Positions 11,650-25,264 of a DNA stretch of 64,000 nt are shown piece by piece. The DNA is from Eutypella sp. D-1 (Eukaryota; Ascomycota; Sordariomycetes; Xylariales; Diatrypaceae): positions 62,001 to 126,000 of the forward strand of contig JAJTTP010000024.1 of NCBI GenBank assembly GCA_023313575.1, in the 5' to 3' direction. The notes under the pieces were generated by a model, which searched no databases, was not told the origin of the DNA, and worked only from the letters and a program-made list of their open reading frames with translations. Numbering within the stretch: the first letter of the stretch is position 1; every line of letters starts with the position of its first letter. A program made the translations under genes and the position numbers.

Positions 11650-12561
11650 ATAAGGCCGTCGTATCAATTCATCAGCTTCTCCTCTACAAATTGTATACTC
11701 TCTCTCTACCCGAACCCTTAGGACGAATCTGTTATTTGTCACTGGTGAATGGGTACCAGGCCCTGTCAGCTATGTTGGTGGTATGCCTCGACAAGTTCCG
11801 AGGCCCTCGCGGGAATGGTGGCGTGGATGCGTGAGCCTTGAAATGACAATCTTATCAGGCCTCACTAGTACAATCCCATCCGGCTTAGAGGGAAGGGAAG
11901 AGTAGGGTGTAAATGTATTGTAAAGGGAGGCCGATGAGGATTACCAGGTTGCTTGCTTATTTTGTCTTGAAAATCTCCAGCATCAAAACGAGTAAACGAA
12001 ACGATTCAGAGCCCTGCGAGTCAGCTAAAGGGAAGAGAAACGGTGGCAGGGTGGGTGGTAAAGACGGAAAGCAATATAAAGCCTGGGCCAGGCCAAAAAG
12101 TTAATAATCGAGGCGGTGCCTGACCGGAATGGGGAACTTTCAAGGTTAGGTCTGTGCCGCGTTGTCCCGAGTTTAAGTCAAACTTAGGCCCGGTCTTCTC
12201 TCTCAAAAAAAGTCCCTTCCGCGTGTAATGTAGCGAGGCCAAGTAGGTTGGCAGTGGATGTGCGTGCAAATTGTAAGTGTATGACTGAGGGAAGAGTACT
12301 TAGGATGTAGACGATTTGATGGTGGTATGTAGGACCAAATTTTAGTTCATGCGGCTACCAACGAACAGCGAACGGCGAACGTCCGGATGAGCAAGGAACG
12401 GGTGAACCAACAGAGAGGCGACGATTAAAAGACTAGAGTTGCAGCAATTGCAGCAGAGTGGCAGGATGTGTAGTAAAGTTGCGCCCCAGTTCCCAGTCAA
12501 CCAGTCAATCAGTCAACCAATCCCAGTTCCCAAGTCCCGGTCGTACCAGTCCGAGGAAAAG

Positions 12562-12588
12562 GTGAGGGAGTGAGGGAGTGAGTGAGGG
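12562..12588. repeat. Short GTGAGGGA-type tandem repeat
   Basis: About three imperfect 8-base units (GTGAGGGA, GTGAGGGA, GTGAGTGAGG), about 1.2 kb upstream of the C2H2 regulator. No function is implied. Confidence 0.7.
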
Positions 12589-13110
12589 GCAGCGCCTAGC
12601 CCAGCCCTGACTGCCCTGCAAGTGATGCAAGGTGAGAAACTAGTCAAACCAGCCCGGTCGCCAGTGGGCTGAATCTAGAAGCGCGAGCCGATCCAACGTG
12701 AGATACCGTAATAAAGGGGGGGCAAGCAATCGTGGAAAATTGCACCCAGGAAAAAAAAAAGGGAAAGTAGAAAAAGGAAATGCTATCCTGTTCGTCGGTC
12801 GAATCGATCACGAGTTTAAACACTCAGCGAGAACAAGGCTACTGCGACAGTCTGGGCAGATAGGGCTCATATCTCATGAGTTCAGTTCGTTCAACGTCAG
12901 CCAGTCAATTGACCGTGTTGGTTGGTCTGGCGTCTGACACTCGCAGTTCAAGGGATGAATGATGAGGATGATGCGACGCTGATAATGCTGCAACAACGTA
13001 GCCAGTTGGTCCTAGGCTTAAGTGTTGCGGCGCATTACACGAAGGGGCGGGACCGATCAGGTTGCAGGTTGCAGGTTGTGCACTACTCGTCGGCTATGAT
13101 ACCAAGGGCA

Positions 13111-13137
13111 ACGCCAATGACAACGCCAATGACAACG
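13111..13137. repeat. 12-bp tandem duplication (ACGCCAATGACA x2)
   Basis: Two perfect head-to-tail copies of a 12-base unit and the start of a third, followed by a short GATGTT repeat. Both lie in noncoding DNA. Confidence 0.8.
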
Positions 13138-14523
13138 ATTGATGTTGATGTTGATGCTCTTAAAATTGTCATCGAGTCATGAAACATTCAAGGTCTCCTC
13201 CTCTCCTCATTCCCTAGGTTTCTCCTCTTCGATACTATGATTGATCTTCACTGATATAGCATAGTAGCACGGCAAAAAAAAGAAAAGCACATCACAGCAC
13301 AGCTATTCAATGGCAAATGATGGGTGTGGGCTTTCGCGTATGGTAACCTAAAGATAATAGTGGATGATGAGAAATAATGCTGATCTTATCGTTGCTAATA
13401 TTGGCTCGGGCGTCGATTTATTTTATTAGGTTCGGTTGTGAAGATGATAACCTTGTGGTTATATGTTTAACATTGGGAGGGGAGTGAGAGGGAAAAGTGA
13501 GCAGAAAGTCGACATGGGAGAAGATGTGGTTTTGCCTGACTAGCTGTTTATCTGCCAACATCCTAATAAAGGTACCCAGGTAGGTACTTGAAGTACCTAA
13601 AGTGGTGAAAAAATGCCTAAAAATATTATGTACACACAAGTAGAAGATTCCACATTATGTAAGTACCATAGGATTTTACACGGCTATCAGGTATTTTCTG
13701 ACGTCGGATGCCGTAATAATTCACGATACACACAGGGCAAGCTACTTGGGGATACATACTACATTGGCCGACAAGCCGAGTAATTAATGCAGGTGCTATC
13801 CTGCCAGTATGACGATGATGCGATAGATGCATGGGAGAGGGCAGGTAGGTGGAGGGGGAAAGCGGCTGGCAGGATACTACTAGGTAAGTATGTACGTAGA
13901 TAGCTGGATGGATAGCTCCTGCCCAGGTGGTAGTATCAACAATGATGACCGAATCCACAAATTCCGACCCGAATGCGCTGGCGTGCTGGAATCAAACCTG
14001 TAAGTCCCAAGTATCTGTATACTTCAGTACTGCAGCTGTGCAGTCAAAAAGTCTACATGCTGGGGGATCCCACGGAGAGGGGCTTAGACATTTTCATACT
14101 AGACCAGTCAAACACTAAAAGTCATGCCCAGCCGTAGCTACCCTAAAATCCGAGAATTGGCGTGTACCTGCGGTGCCTGCTGTGCCTGCGTTTATTCGGC
14201 GCTACTACAACCCTGGAAGTATTTCACTTCTCAGCTTTTACACTACATACCTCCCGTTAGATGTGTGTACATCAGAAAAGAAAGGTACGGTAACTGACAG
14301 GGAGTCAGGGATAGGTGGGTCCAAGAATGTGGTAGGCTCAGGCTCGTACCTTGGCAGGACTACCATGACAGATGGACATACAAAGGTACATGTAAGTTAT
14401 CAGTTACAGGTGAGAGTACTTAAGGTGCATATCAACATATACCTACATGTAAGTAGTACCTGGGTGGATGAAGGGAAGCAATCTTGAAGTTGACGATATT
14501 CCTGTTATATCCTGTCTACCTAC

Positions 14524-14555
14524 CTACCTACCTACCTGCCTAGGTAGGTAGGTAG
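14524..14555. repeat. Perfect hairpin of CTAC/GTAG repeats
   Basis: A left arm of CTAC-type tetranucleotides (14524-14537), a 4-base spacer GCCT, and an exactly complementary right arm (14542-14555). The left repeat continues a further 8 or so bases upstream. Transcribed or single-stranded, it would fold into a 14-bp stem. Related ACCTA/TAGGT motifs are scattered through noncoding parts of the window. Confidence 0.85.
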
Positions 14556-17500
14556 ATTTCCAGTTGCATGCCGAAGCCCTTTCCGCTTCCCTTACGTGAG
14601 TAGGTGAACATTCAAACGGATACGAAGTAACAAAAATGACAGGTAAGATCGGGGTACTGTGCCCGGAGGTGTCGGGTAAGAAATGTATGTACTTACTGTA
14701 TATCAATCCGTGTACGCACATATCAAGGGATCCTTCAGGGCACCAGAGGCGACCAAAAAACAGTCAGGCCTCAGTATGACGAACAACTATTGCGGTCATA
14801 CAAAAATCGGCAAACCACTATATTTTCAATCCGAGTCTTATGGAATGGGTATCACATGGCAGGGGGAATCTAAACTTGGATTCCCCCGGACCTGTCAGCC
14901 GGGGCTGTCAGGACGGGACGTGGCTGGGAGAAATGAAACCTGGGAATAAACCAGAAAGTATAAAGTACCTAAGTCGGTCAGTATTTAAGGCACCTGACAA
15001 AGCCTAAGCAAGGCCATACTTAACCTTAGGTCGGGTAGTTAGTGGGTGCGATCTAAGGTATAAAGCCGCCTAACTGCACTATTTAGCGTGCTCTCTGTAC
15101 CATTACTGCCAGCTACAGCAAGAACTAGCGGCAACTTTAGGCAGGTCAAGGGGGCATCGAGCCGTTAGCTGCCTACATATTCAAACTTTTTACCAACAGC
15201 CTTTCTATAAGAATTTCTATGAGTATATTCACCGTTAGGTTCGGAACAGGGTTTGATGCATTCGTATAAAAGTAGCAATACGAATGCCCATTTGGAAAAG
15301 GACTTGATTGCGATGACTGAATTCTATTACTATGGCAACTGATGATCCTCCTCCAGGGCTACCTTCCTAGGCAGTCGGAATGACTGTTTATGTGATTGGT
15401 CAGCTACTAGCTGGCTGGGGTACCTGCACAACTACCCCGCCATAGCTGGGCCTGGCGCTTCGGCGGAAGTCGTTATAACCTCGTACCCACACCAAGGGAC
15501 CGAAATTTTTCCAACGTACGAGGCAAGCCCAGTATACCTACCTAAGTAGATAGCTGAGTATATTTGATTCGCAGTCTTTATTGATTACTACCCACCTTTG
15601 ACCATAACTTAGAATATGTCTAGCAGTTATTGTTTTTTGAACAGGGCTGTTTATCATATGTGGTGTTTGTGTTGTACTGACAAACAAGGCAGAAAAAGAA
15701 GAAACCTTGGAAGAATTCCTTGATATACCTAAACTGGGTTTCGGTGGGCCTTTGGCGTTCCGAGCCTCGAAAAAATGACCACTTTGGTACACGGGCAGAC
15801 GGGGGGTATGCAAGTCTTATGTATAGCTAGACAGGTCAGGACAGGGCACTGATCCAACCCAACTGCCCAAAAAAACAGGCTGTCAGAAAACAGGGGCGAG
15901 AGGGGGTGGTGGGCTATTTACAGTCCTTACTTATGTACCGAGGTTCTTCAGTGCCTTCTATCCCTTCTTCCATGGAAACGTCGAATGTTATTCGATGGCG
16001 GTGGGGTTGGTGATACATGCAGGAGCCGATCCGGCCTGTTGGGGCTGGGTTGGGGGCCTGGGCCCTAACTAATCAGGGCGTGCGCTGCCTTGCCCCTGGC
16101 TTGATAGCCGTACTGCCCAGCTTGTTTTCTCCCTTATCGGGATCCGAATTTGGAGTACGAATAGCATCAAGTATTGTTATCTCCTGTTCCTGCTGTCCCT
16201 CCTGTCCCTCCCGTCTTTGTCCTTGATGTATCACTACACGCCTAAAGCCAGGCTAGCCTTCTTACGCCTCCGGATCCAAGCCAAAGTTCCAGGAGATTCC
16301 CATGGACCAGACTGACATAGATTTGTATACTCACCCGAACTCTCCACGTAATCCTGCCGCACATCCGGCCCATGACTCTTGCCGCCCCTCCGTAAATAGG
16401 ACAGGATTTCCCGGATCTCCGACTGCTAGGTAAACCTACAAAAAGCCTGGCCCTCCCACCTATATACTTCCGTCCGCCGCCAGCGACGCGGTAACCCTTG
16501 TGGGGCCCACCCTTCGTTCTGTGGTCGGAAGTTTTCGGCAATAGTCAGATCTCCAGAGTTGTTAGGATACAGGGGCAGGTCAAGACTACGTAGCAGGAAA
16601 CGGCTAGGTAGAGATAAGTTGGCTGCCATTTCACAGCACGGTGAGCTCGATGACAAAGTTCCGAAGAACAGACGACGCCCCTGTGGCCCCGTGCCCTGTT
16701 CTCGAAAGCGGCCACGATGTTCCACGGTATTTGGATATAAAGCTGTGGCGATGTCTGCGTCGTCAGAATGAAACGTAATCCATACACACGCACATACGTA
16801 CGCCCGTACGAGCCCCGCGCTGAGTCGTCGGAGGCGGCGTCGCACAGTCATTCGGTTCGTCAGCCAGGCACCCAGACCATCGCAAAATCAGACCTGGCCT
16901 ATTACTGGGCGTAATAAACACCTACAGGACTGGCTGTACCACCATGAACAGGAACACTGCAGTTTCTCCCACGAGGTACCTCACATCCGACATCGCCGCC
17001 GCTGCCGTGTCTCTTGTCCCTCCGATGCCACCGGTTAAGCTTACCTGTGCCTTGTTGGCATCTGTCTTTGTCTAAGGCCGTGAGGCTGTGAGAACTAGTG
17101 CTCTCCCTCACCCTCCTTGCCCTCTCACGCGGGGAGTCATCGGTCATACTACTTCGTTTCGCGCCCAGCCCAGCTCCGCCCGTCCCGGCGCTTATTCACA
17201 TAAAGTAAGTCAATTAGTCAGGTACTGGTCACATGCCATTTGCGGTGTAGGCTGGGATGAATGTACACCTGCGCCGTGTACCTACATGATACATGATCTG
17301 ATGGTCTCGCCCCTCGAGGGAACTAGTTCAACTAGCAATGGCACCGCATATATTCTCTCTCCTGTGCCGCCAGGGACCTGGTGTGAGCGAAAACCGGCCC
17401 TGCATGACGCTACCGCTACATCGCATGCGAGAGGCCAGTGTGCCTAGCTACTAAATGAAATCGTATTCTAAGAATCGGCAATGCAAAAGGGGCATCCCCA

Positions 17501-20500
17501 ATTGGGTCCGCCTTGCATGCAATAAATATATTCAAACATCATTTTCTCATGTCTCCCCCCTCCTCCCGCTCTTGTTCCCCCTGCTAGTAGTTGTTTAAAC
17601 CCTCGCTACTGCTGGCGGTAAGACATATTAGATAGACAGGCAGGCAGATGGATACATGGGCGAGGCGACGACGAGGGGTCGCCAAAAGCGTTGCCGCGAT
17701 CTCCTTCAGATTCCGGGCAAGATCTGCGGACGCCCCAACTCCCTCTGACGCAATACGCCCCAGTTCTTTATTTTCCCCTCGATCTATCCTCACCCAGTCA
17801 ACTTGCGATACTGTATATATATATGCGAAGATCCATCGCTGGGCGGCGTGGGGTAATTTTGCTCATAAATACTATCTCCTCAGTTCTATAGTGCGACATT
17901 ATATATATAGTCCCGCTTTTGGCTATATATGTATAGTCGATCCGTTGCGGCCAAGCCCTATGCTAGCTAGGACTAGGTATATCTAGTGTCCCATGCATGC
18001 CAACCAACAGCTGTGAAGTCCCTGCCCTATTATACATAGTATCTGCATCATGACATATCGCCGCGGGCTAACTAGTAAGTATACCAAACTTTAGTTGCTG
18101 GTTTGGTTTTGCCCTGGTGTTTGCCCCTGCGATTCGACTCGAGGACGAGCCTGGTCTTACTCGGTGCCTGTCGATGGTGTATATGCGTCTACGCCCGCGA
18201 CAAACATTTGCAAGATGTGATATACAGTAGTATCGTGTACCTTCTAGGCAGGCAACCAGGGAGGATGTTCGGAGCCGCATTCCGTGGAGATGGACAACTG
18301 AACAATTCCCCCAACCTCCCCCCCTACATGGGAGGAACAGAAGGGCGACCATCTTACCCACAAGATCGTCCAGCTGACACCTCCACCACGACTCTCCTCT
18401 CTTTTAGTGTGATCCACATCGCTCACGCTCTCCCCCTCCTCTCTGATGCTGTGCCCCTCGTTTCACATTTGGCCGCGACCTACCAGGTTCGTACAATGGT
18501 ACATCCCGTACACCCACAATTGCATATAGGTCCCATGTATTGCATCCCAACGCTAGATGTGATATTGGCCCATTCTCGGCTCTCGTCTCTCCGACCATGT
18601 CTACTCCGGCTCAGCCTGATTTACCACCTCCTTGCTTATCTAGGTATTTAGACAAGACAGCAGCCGCCCAGTCCGCCTCCGGGGAGCCGAAGTATACCGG
18701 AACCGTGGGCAGAGTAAGCAAACGACTAACCAACCAGCCAAGCACGCCCGACAACCGGTGACCTCAACCTTATCCTCTAAATGAGGTACGTTCACGTAGA
18801 CAGACGATATTCAGGTCCTCGCAACACCGGCTTTTGGTTCTGGTTGGCCCGGTCGGACACTGACAATAAATGGCCGGTCGCTGCCGGGAAGGCTAGCTGG
18901 CTTGCTGGCTTTCGTCCTTCCCCATCGGCTGTGACCTACATACATGCCTAAGTACATAGCTAAGTAGCTAGGCAATTGTTTTGAAACAGGCACCACTCAA
19001 AAAGGGAGGGGATGGAGGGGGATTATGATCTAAAGCCACGCAATGCGATAAGCGCGTACGCATTGCATCTCACGCACGCACGTACGCACACGGGGCGAGG
19101 ATTATAATCCACGCGCACAGATAACTAAATACGTTCCGTTCGTACTTATACATGGCCAGAACTATAGGTCCTGCGCCGCCTCATGCGCGTGCGATGCGTG
19201 CGGCATTCGAAGCACGGCCGGTTCATCTGTACTTCAACCGAACCTTTTTTGGAACTGTCTGCCTATTTATATGACGCGGGCTAAAACATGTACCGCCCGT
19301 TTCATGATGTGTTGTCGTGGGTTTCCGACATGGTGGTTCATATCATGTGCCTGATGATCCTCCCACGTCGTCTAGACTCTAGAGCCCAACCCCTCTTCTG
19401 CATTCTGACCCCTCTTCTTGACGTCTCTGACTCCCTATCGGAGGGTAGACTTACATCCCTCCCATCCATTATCCCCTGACTGCGCTTGTTGGAAGTAGAT
19501 AGCATAACCCACACATCCCACGCGTAGTCCACAAAATCCGGAGGGAATACTACCGCATCTCGTGGACCCGGACATAGGACATAAGTCGACAACATGAGAG
19601 TCCTCGCGCCCGCCTAGGGAGGGTTATACGCGGCTATGTGTGTATGTGTTGCCCCCATTTGCCCCCCTTTGCCCCCCTTATGCGCGTCCCCCCTCTCCTC
19701 CCTATTTTCTTTTTTCTTTTCGGAGCCCACAAACACGTGTTCCCCTGCACTACCACAGGACACACCGAATTCGTGGGCGGGCTGCGACAATTGTATTGGC
19801 CCCGCAGCTAGGGCGGAGGGGAAAAGGAACATCGTCTAGCGATCGTGTGCCGCGGGGCCTAAGGGCCTTTTCTTTTTCTTTCTTTTTCTTTTTGTGTTAA
19901 TCCCAGCTCCTTATTCTTGGTGGAGATCCACGATCCCGGGTCTTCGCCTCAGCCTGTCCAACTTTCGCCAGTCACGCCTACCCTCTTCCTGGTCGCCCCC
20001 CTCCCCCCAAGCCCCCTTCTTTCCCCTCACTATCGTCTTCCCACGTTCTGGCGGCGTTCACACCACCACTTGCGATCCCAAGTCAAGCCATGCAGCCACA
20101 CAACCAATAGCGCCAGGGCGAGAACAGGCAGGTCGCGGTCTGGAGAGGGGAAGATAGGGATGTCTGGAAACCTGCAACCTGGTAGCAATGCACCCGTGTA
20201 GCAGGTAAGCCGTACCTCGTAGGCTGGCCCCCAATCAAAAACCCCAGATGCATGCATAGCGTACATATGGCACGCAGGGATGGACGCAATGGCTGTGCCA
20301 CCACACCGACGAGGTTCGCCAGCCAGATCGAGGTCGAGCTCTGGAAACATAGATCGGATCAAACGTCGTAGGGCAGGGTAGATAGAGAGCCTCGCGCGAT
20401 GCACGTCCCCTTGTTCTCGATCTCAGATCATTAGGTAATCGGGGCTGATAAAGGGTAAAGGCGCGGCACCACTGATGTATAGATACACGCGAGTGAACAG

Positions 20501-21514
20501 GCGTATGCGGCCGTGAAGTTTCAAAGTACTTACTGGTCGGGGGTCGTTTTTGTCGGTTTCCTATGGACTATATGTAATTCTTACTTGTCTCATGCAATGC
20601 GTGATCCCGTACATCAATGCCAGTGAAGTGGAAGCCTACCTTGCAACAGCACCTGGTTGTTCCAGCCTCGTCCTAACGGCAAGGTGGCGGTTACAGTCGA
20701 CCTAGTGTCGGTGGTATTACATGGATAACAAATCCGTGAAATGGACCCGAAGGCTACGCAGGCGCGTAATGCGGGGGTCGTGAGACGCCAATAGAGTGCA
20801 GACGGTGCCACTGACATCCATTGAATCTCCATGCATCCAGACGTTCAGGAAAGCCCATATAGACAAGCTATATATATACACTCAGTACAGGTTCTCTGTC
20901 AAAGCTAGGGTTTATCCGAAGCTATCGGACCTGAGGCCCTCGGCGTCTCAAACCGAAGGTGGCGCATATATTGATGTATCTAATACAGCAGCTTCGTTAT
21001 CTTGCGAAAGTTGTCTTTGGCAGTTGCTTGTGGTGGCACCTAGTCGGCTAGAGGTGGATTCTAGATGTTACAGCTTCGAAATTCGTGTTGGCATCGCTGT
21101 CTTTACCATTGCTCTACGATGCTGACGTATTAGTACTTATGTTAATCAACTTCAACTTGCCACTTTTACACATAGGACTGCCAAGCCTAGGTTATGTCCC
21201 AGTTAGCCCCAGCGCACGCTCTTCAGATAAACAAGACTGCAAAGTTGTGGATTATTGGCTGGGTGACAATCTCGTCTAATCAATAATTGACCAAACCATC
21301 GACTCCTCGATAGTGACTGCGGTCTTGACATGCTTTCTTCTATGATCCTGATGGAAGCTGTGGGTATATCTTGCCGTGTCCGTAGAGGTCGTCCTCCCCT
21401 GCAGCAACAAAGATTACCCTCCTGTACCATCGTAGTCTTCTCAGTCCACCGTGTCCCCATTCCCTGGGTCTGCTTTATCCTTGTGGCAACTTTAACCTCC
21501 AAAGCAAACACAAC

Positions 21515-22986
21515 TCAATGGCCATCGTGTGAAGTTCCATGCATGGTTCCAGATCCCGTCTCAGTATGGAAGTCAATGTCGTGTATGTAAGGCTCACAGT
21601 CGTAAGTTTCGGCGTCGTAGAGACAATCGCTACAGATGGCGTTCATCTCTTCGATCTGAGGGAGAGTGTGGTCTGCGATGGCCTCCAGGCGAGAGCGGTC
21701 CCACCAACGGTGATGGCGCACACCCTCATTTTCCACATAGTACTTTGGTCCCTCCGGGCCCTCTACCAAAATTTCGCGTTCCTCGGGTTTCGCTTCCTCA
21801 GGATCGACTAGTCTGTAGCCGGTTAAGCCAAGTGTTACGAATTCTGAGCTGACGACATTATCCGGGTAATTATCATCGACCACATAAAGATACCACAAAT
21901 CTCGGGGCCCGGACTCCTCCTCAGGCCACCTCGCTCGGATGCTGTCGACGTTCAGCCGATACCATCTACCGTCGCCAGGCGTTGCCAGAGGAAACCATGA
22001 ATATCCTGTTACGTCCGTTGCGTCATAACTCTCTATTTGGTACGCATAATGCAGCCGTTCCCATGCCAGACGACGGAATGAGTGAAGAAGCTCTTCAGGG
22101 TTTTTCAACTTAGCAAGGCCAAGTAAACCCCACTTAGCAAGCCATGCCCTCGGAAGCGTGTGCGTTTGGACTGGGGTTCCCCACAGCTCTTCTTCTATTT
22201 GTTCCAGGGTTTCGTCATCAGGCGAATCTACGTATAATGTATTAGTAGATGATAGATGGAAAAGAATACACACAAATAACAATATTTGGCTTTTGTACTC
22301 CCAGTAGTGTTGGGTGGAAACTTACGGTCAGCGATGATCGTTTGGAAAAAAGTGTCAAGATCACGTGCCAGCAGATTCTCCCAGGCTGCAAAGTAGTGCC
22401 AGAGCATACGCCATGGCCGGTGTCTGTTCTCATAATCAATTATGATCGGCAGTAGGCCTCGGGTAATCTGGATGGTGTAGAGTGTGGCCTGGACGCGGGC
22501 TATCTCCGTGGCTGAAGGGCGTGCAACTGGACCCTCCTTATCCCAGCATTCGTGGTACTGGCTGAGTGACCACTTGATGTACTTGAGGGCCCATTCCTCA
22601 ACAACCTTGTGGAGCTTGATCATCTCGACTACCATGGGATAGGTGAACTCTTCTTTCTTGATTGGCAGTTCTTTGGCGGTATGATCGAGATACTTTCGTC
22701 CGAACTCATGGACTTTTGGAAGCAGGCCACTGTTGTCAGGCTTCGGGTAATATGCACCCCTCCAGCGTGTGTTGGAACTTGCATATGCGGCCACTGCCCG
22801 GTGGAGAAGGGGACCTGTGGTGTTGGCTACAATTGCATGATGGATGGTTGCCTTATTCGACTTGTAAGCTTCAGAAAAGCTCTTGTTAGTCAGCGCAAGT
22901 GAATGGAGGGATTTGATGTCAGTCTTCCCCAAGATCATTATTTTGATCTCCGGGGCGAGACAGTCGAGGGTAATGCCGTCTGGCAT
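21515..22986 (-). CDS. F-box-like hypothetical protein (paralog A)
   Basis: Exon 1 (22986-22326) and exon 2 (22227-21515) flank a 98-nt intron starting GTAAGT and ending ACGTAG. Joining keeps the frame and gives 457 residues. Residues 9-40 (LAPEIKIMIL...SLALTNKSF) have the Leu-Ala-Pro-Glu start and hydrophobic spacing of a fungal F-box. The rest has no domain I recognise. F-box proteins usually act as substrate adaptors of SCF ubiquitin ligases, which would be the inferred role here. The acidic C-terminal half, with several Trp and Tyr residues, is typical of lineage-specific fungal F-box-like proteins. A shorter related gene lies about 1.3 kb upstream on the same strand, indicating local duplication. 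Confidence 0.75.
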
Positions 22987-24327
22987 TCTCGTAGCGTGAA
23001 GTGAGCCCTGTTAGGAGATCGGTATCCGATGTAATGATCAAGATGAATCACAGTCCATACTTGAGACGGGGATGGTTGTCTAGATTGTGAATATGTTTAC
23101 AAGAGGTTCCGCGCAATAGAGTGGTTTTCTGTTCGGTTTGTTGTGACTTGAACGGTGGAAGAGAAAGGCGAAGAGAAAAAGATATTAATTGAAATTGAGA
23201 GATACTGATACTGAAGAAATCACTTGTGCATTTAGTGGGATTAAGTGAATGTGGAAGGTGGGTCCCACCTCGAATAGAATAGGGAAGGAACGAGAATGAA
23301 TAAAACCAGCAAGTACTGCTACAAAGGGAATAACGAGTACAATGTTAATTTCGTACCTTGTTCGTCCACCGTTAATGCATGCAATACATTATGACTAATA
23401 GCAGCTACTGATACAAGTCTTCGGTTCCCAGCACTGTGTACAAATGCCTAGAATTAGTCTTCTTGTCCAGGCTAAATATCCTACAATACACTGTATAGCA
23501 TCTGCAGGAGACTGAAGTGGCGCATGCTGTGACAAACAGTAACTAGATGTCACATTGGAGCTTGAACATCTTTTTGTTACACTTACACAATAAGCAGTTG
23601 ACAACTCAGGTACTTTGTTAACAACCAGTGTCACAAAGGAGACTCTGGGACCTAGGTAACTGATCTATTCACATCGAGAGCCCAATTCTGGGTTCTGCAT
23701 GGTGGCATTGCTGGTCCCAAGTGAATCAAGAGGTCTTTGATGAGATCACTATTTACTAAACTGGTTGGAGAGAACTAATAGGACTTGTTAACGCATATTG
23801 CCATTTTCCTTATGGTGACCTTGAAATATTGCATTTACTCCCCACAAATTGCCATAATAACGAATATTTTCGGGTCGGCCTGTAAGATAAACAATACGTA
23901 TAGACATCACTGCAACTATATGCCCATGATTCCACCATGCAAGTAGGATTAAATGGATAGCTGACAATATCCCTTAGAATTTCCAGAGATCGTGTTATAG
24001 ATTAGTAGTAGCCTCTACCAGTCTAGTGAGGGATAATGGTTGTTATTTATTCCAATATATATGGAACAGTAGTTATGAGATAGGCGAATATGGACTGTGG
24101 CTCGTACCACATCAATACCTGGTACTATTGCGGTTGCAATTCCATCCTCGTAAAACGTGTCCTGCTAGAGGGCCTAGACCTTCACTGTTCCTAGGGGCTG
24201 ATTACCTAAGTCCAAGTGGCCGGATGCACCAATCTGAGGAGGTAATCCTTGCCAATTCCCAGTACCATCTATCGGGCATTAATTATAGTTTGTACCTCTA
24301 GGAACCTGGATATAATATCTCCAATAG
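22987..24327. other. Intergenic between the two F-box-like paralogs
   Basis: About 1.3 kb of fairly AT-rich sequence with no coding frame I can support. It should include the promoter of paralog A. Confidence 0.5.
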
Positions 24328-25264
24328 TCATCCGGCACATGGACGGTCACCTTCGACAATGAATGGTAGATAGGTATAGCCGATTGAGTCGTGGGCAAAG
24401 GGATCGAGTCGCAGCCTATATAGACCACATGGAGTATAGACGTTATCGTGGCTTAGCATGGAAGTGCAGAATTTCTCCTGATGCAGGAGCTTATAAATAC
24501 CACTGATATCCTGTAGATCGAAGCTGATATTGCATGGCTTTGAGTTAGTAAACGGCCATATGCAATAGAATAGACGGATTGGCTTCTCTTTGACAATTAT
24601 TGCCAAACTAGACCAATATCTTCATTACTAGACGTACCTGGTAGACAAGGCTAACCTCCGAGGGCAGGAAGTAATGAAAGACGGAGTCCTGGCCCAATGT
24701 GAAGTGACTAGGTCCTAAGCGCGCCACGAGCTTGTTGCTGATCCTTTGAGCATATAGCGCAGATTCAACCATGCCAAGCTTCGTAAGAAAGGCAGATTTG
24801 AAGAGACTTTTGTTGGAGAGGGATTCTAAAGTCTGTTCTTTCATGACAAACCAAGCTGCATACTCTTGGATGGCGTTATGGTCATTAGACATCTCCATCG
24901 CCACGGTATAGTTAAAGTCATGTGGCTTGACCGGGATGCTTGCAGTGGAGCGCTCTAGGAATTTACGCCCGAACTCCTGGATCTTGGTAAGTTGTTCGGA
25001 GTCAGTGCAACATCGCGACATAGCCCCCCAGCTAAAATGATCAGCTGCATACAATGCGATAGCATGAGGGAAGTGATGGCCGGTGGCCTCGGCTACCACG
25101 TTGTAGGTAATAATGTCCTCATTGTCCTTAAATAGGGCATAGAGGCTTTTATTGGCCATGGCAAGGGCAAGAAGTGAGGTAGGGCAGACTCGTTTCAGGA
25201 TCATGAGCTTCAGCTCCGGAGCCAGTAGGTCAAAGGATGATCGAGTCGACATGGTGTCGGCCAT
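24328..25264 (-). CDS. F-box-like hypothetical protein (paralog B, shortened)
   Basis: A diverged paralog of the gene just downstream on the same strand. Exon 1 runs 25264-24638. A GTACGT donor and a TTTACTAAC branch with CAAAG acceptor define a 100-nt intron, and exon 2 is 24537-24328, giving about 278 residues. Shared blocks with paralog A include LLAPELKLMIL (F-box-like) and the later EFGRKFL...PV segment. It lacks most of the middle of paralog A, and its last exon shares only a weak LYRL-like stretch. It may be a functional short form or a decaying copy. Two in-frame ATGs (25264 and 25252) are possible starts; the second has the better -3 base. Confidence 0.6.

Larger units (their letters stand above)
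11395..21514. other. Gene-free region of about 10 kb
   Basis: I find no protein-coding gene with family motifs, no intron-joined frame and no RNA gene in this interval. The open frames present are short, overlap on both strands and have low-complexity or Arg/Ser-biased translations. It contains simple repeats (near 12562, 13111, 14524 and 17815), recurring TACCTA/TAGGTA motifs, and CT-rich plus-strand tracts at 19.65-19.90 kb. Part of it should be the promoter and leader of the C2H2 regulator. A long noncoding transcript or a decayed mobile element cannot be excluded by eye. Confidence 0.5.

Noticed and set aside
16426..18651. Several open frames of 100-180 codons on both strands (16426-16851, 17088-17447, 18103-18651)
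   Set aside because: They overlap or abut frames on the opposite strand, have biased low-complexity translations, and show no family motif or plausible splice partners.
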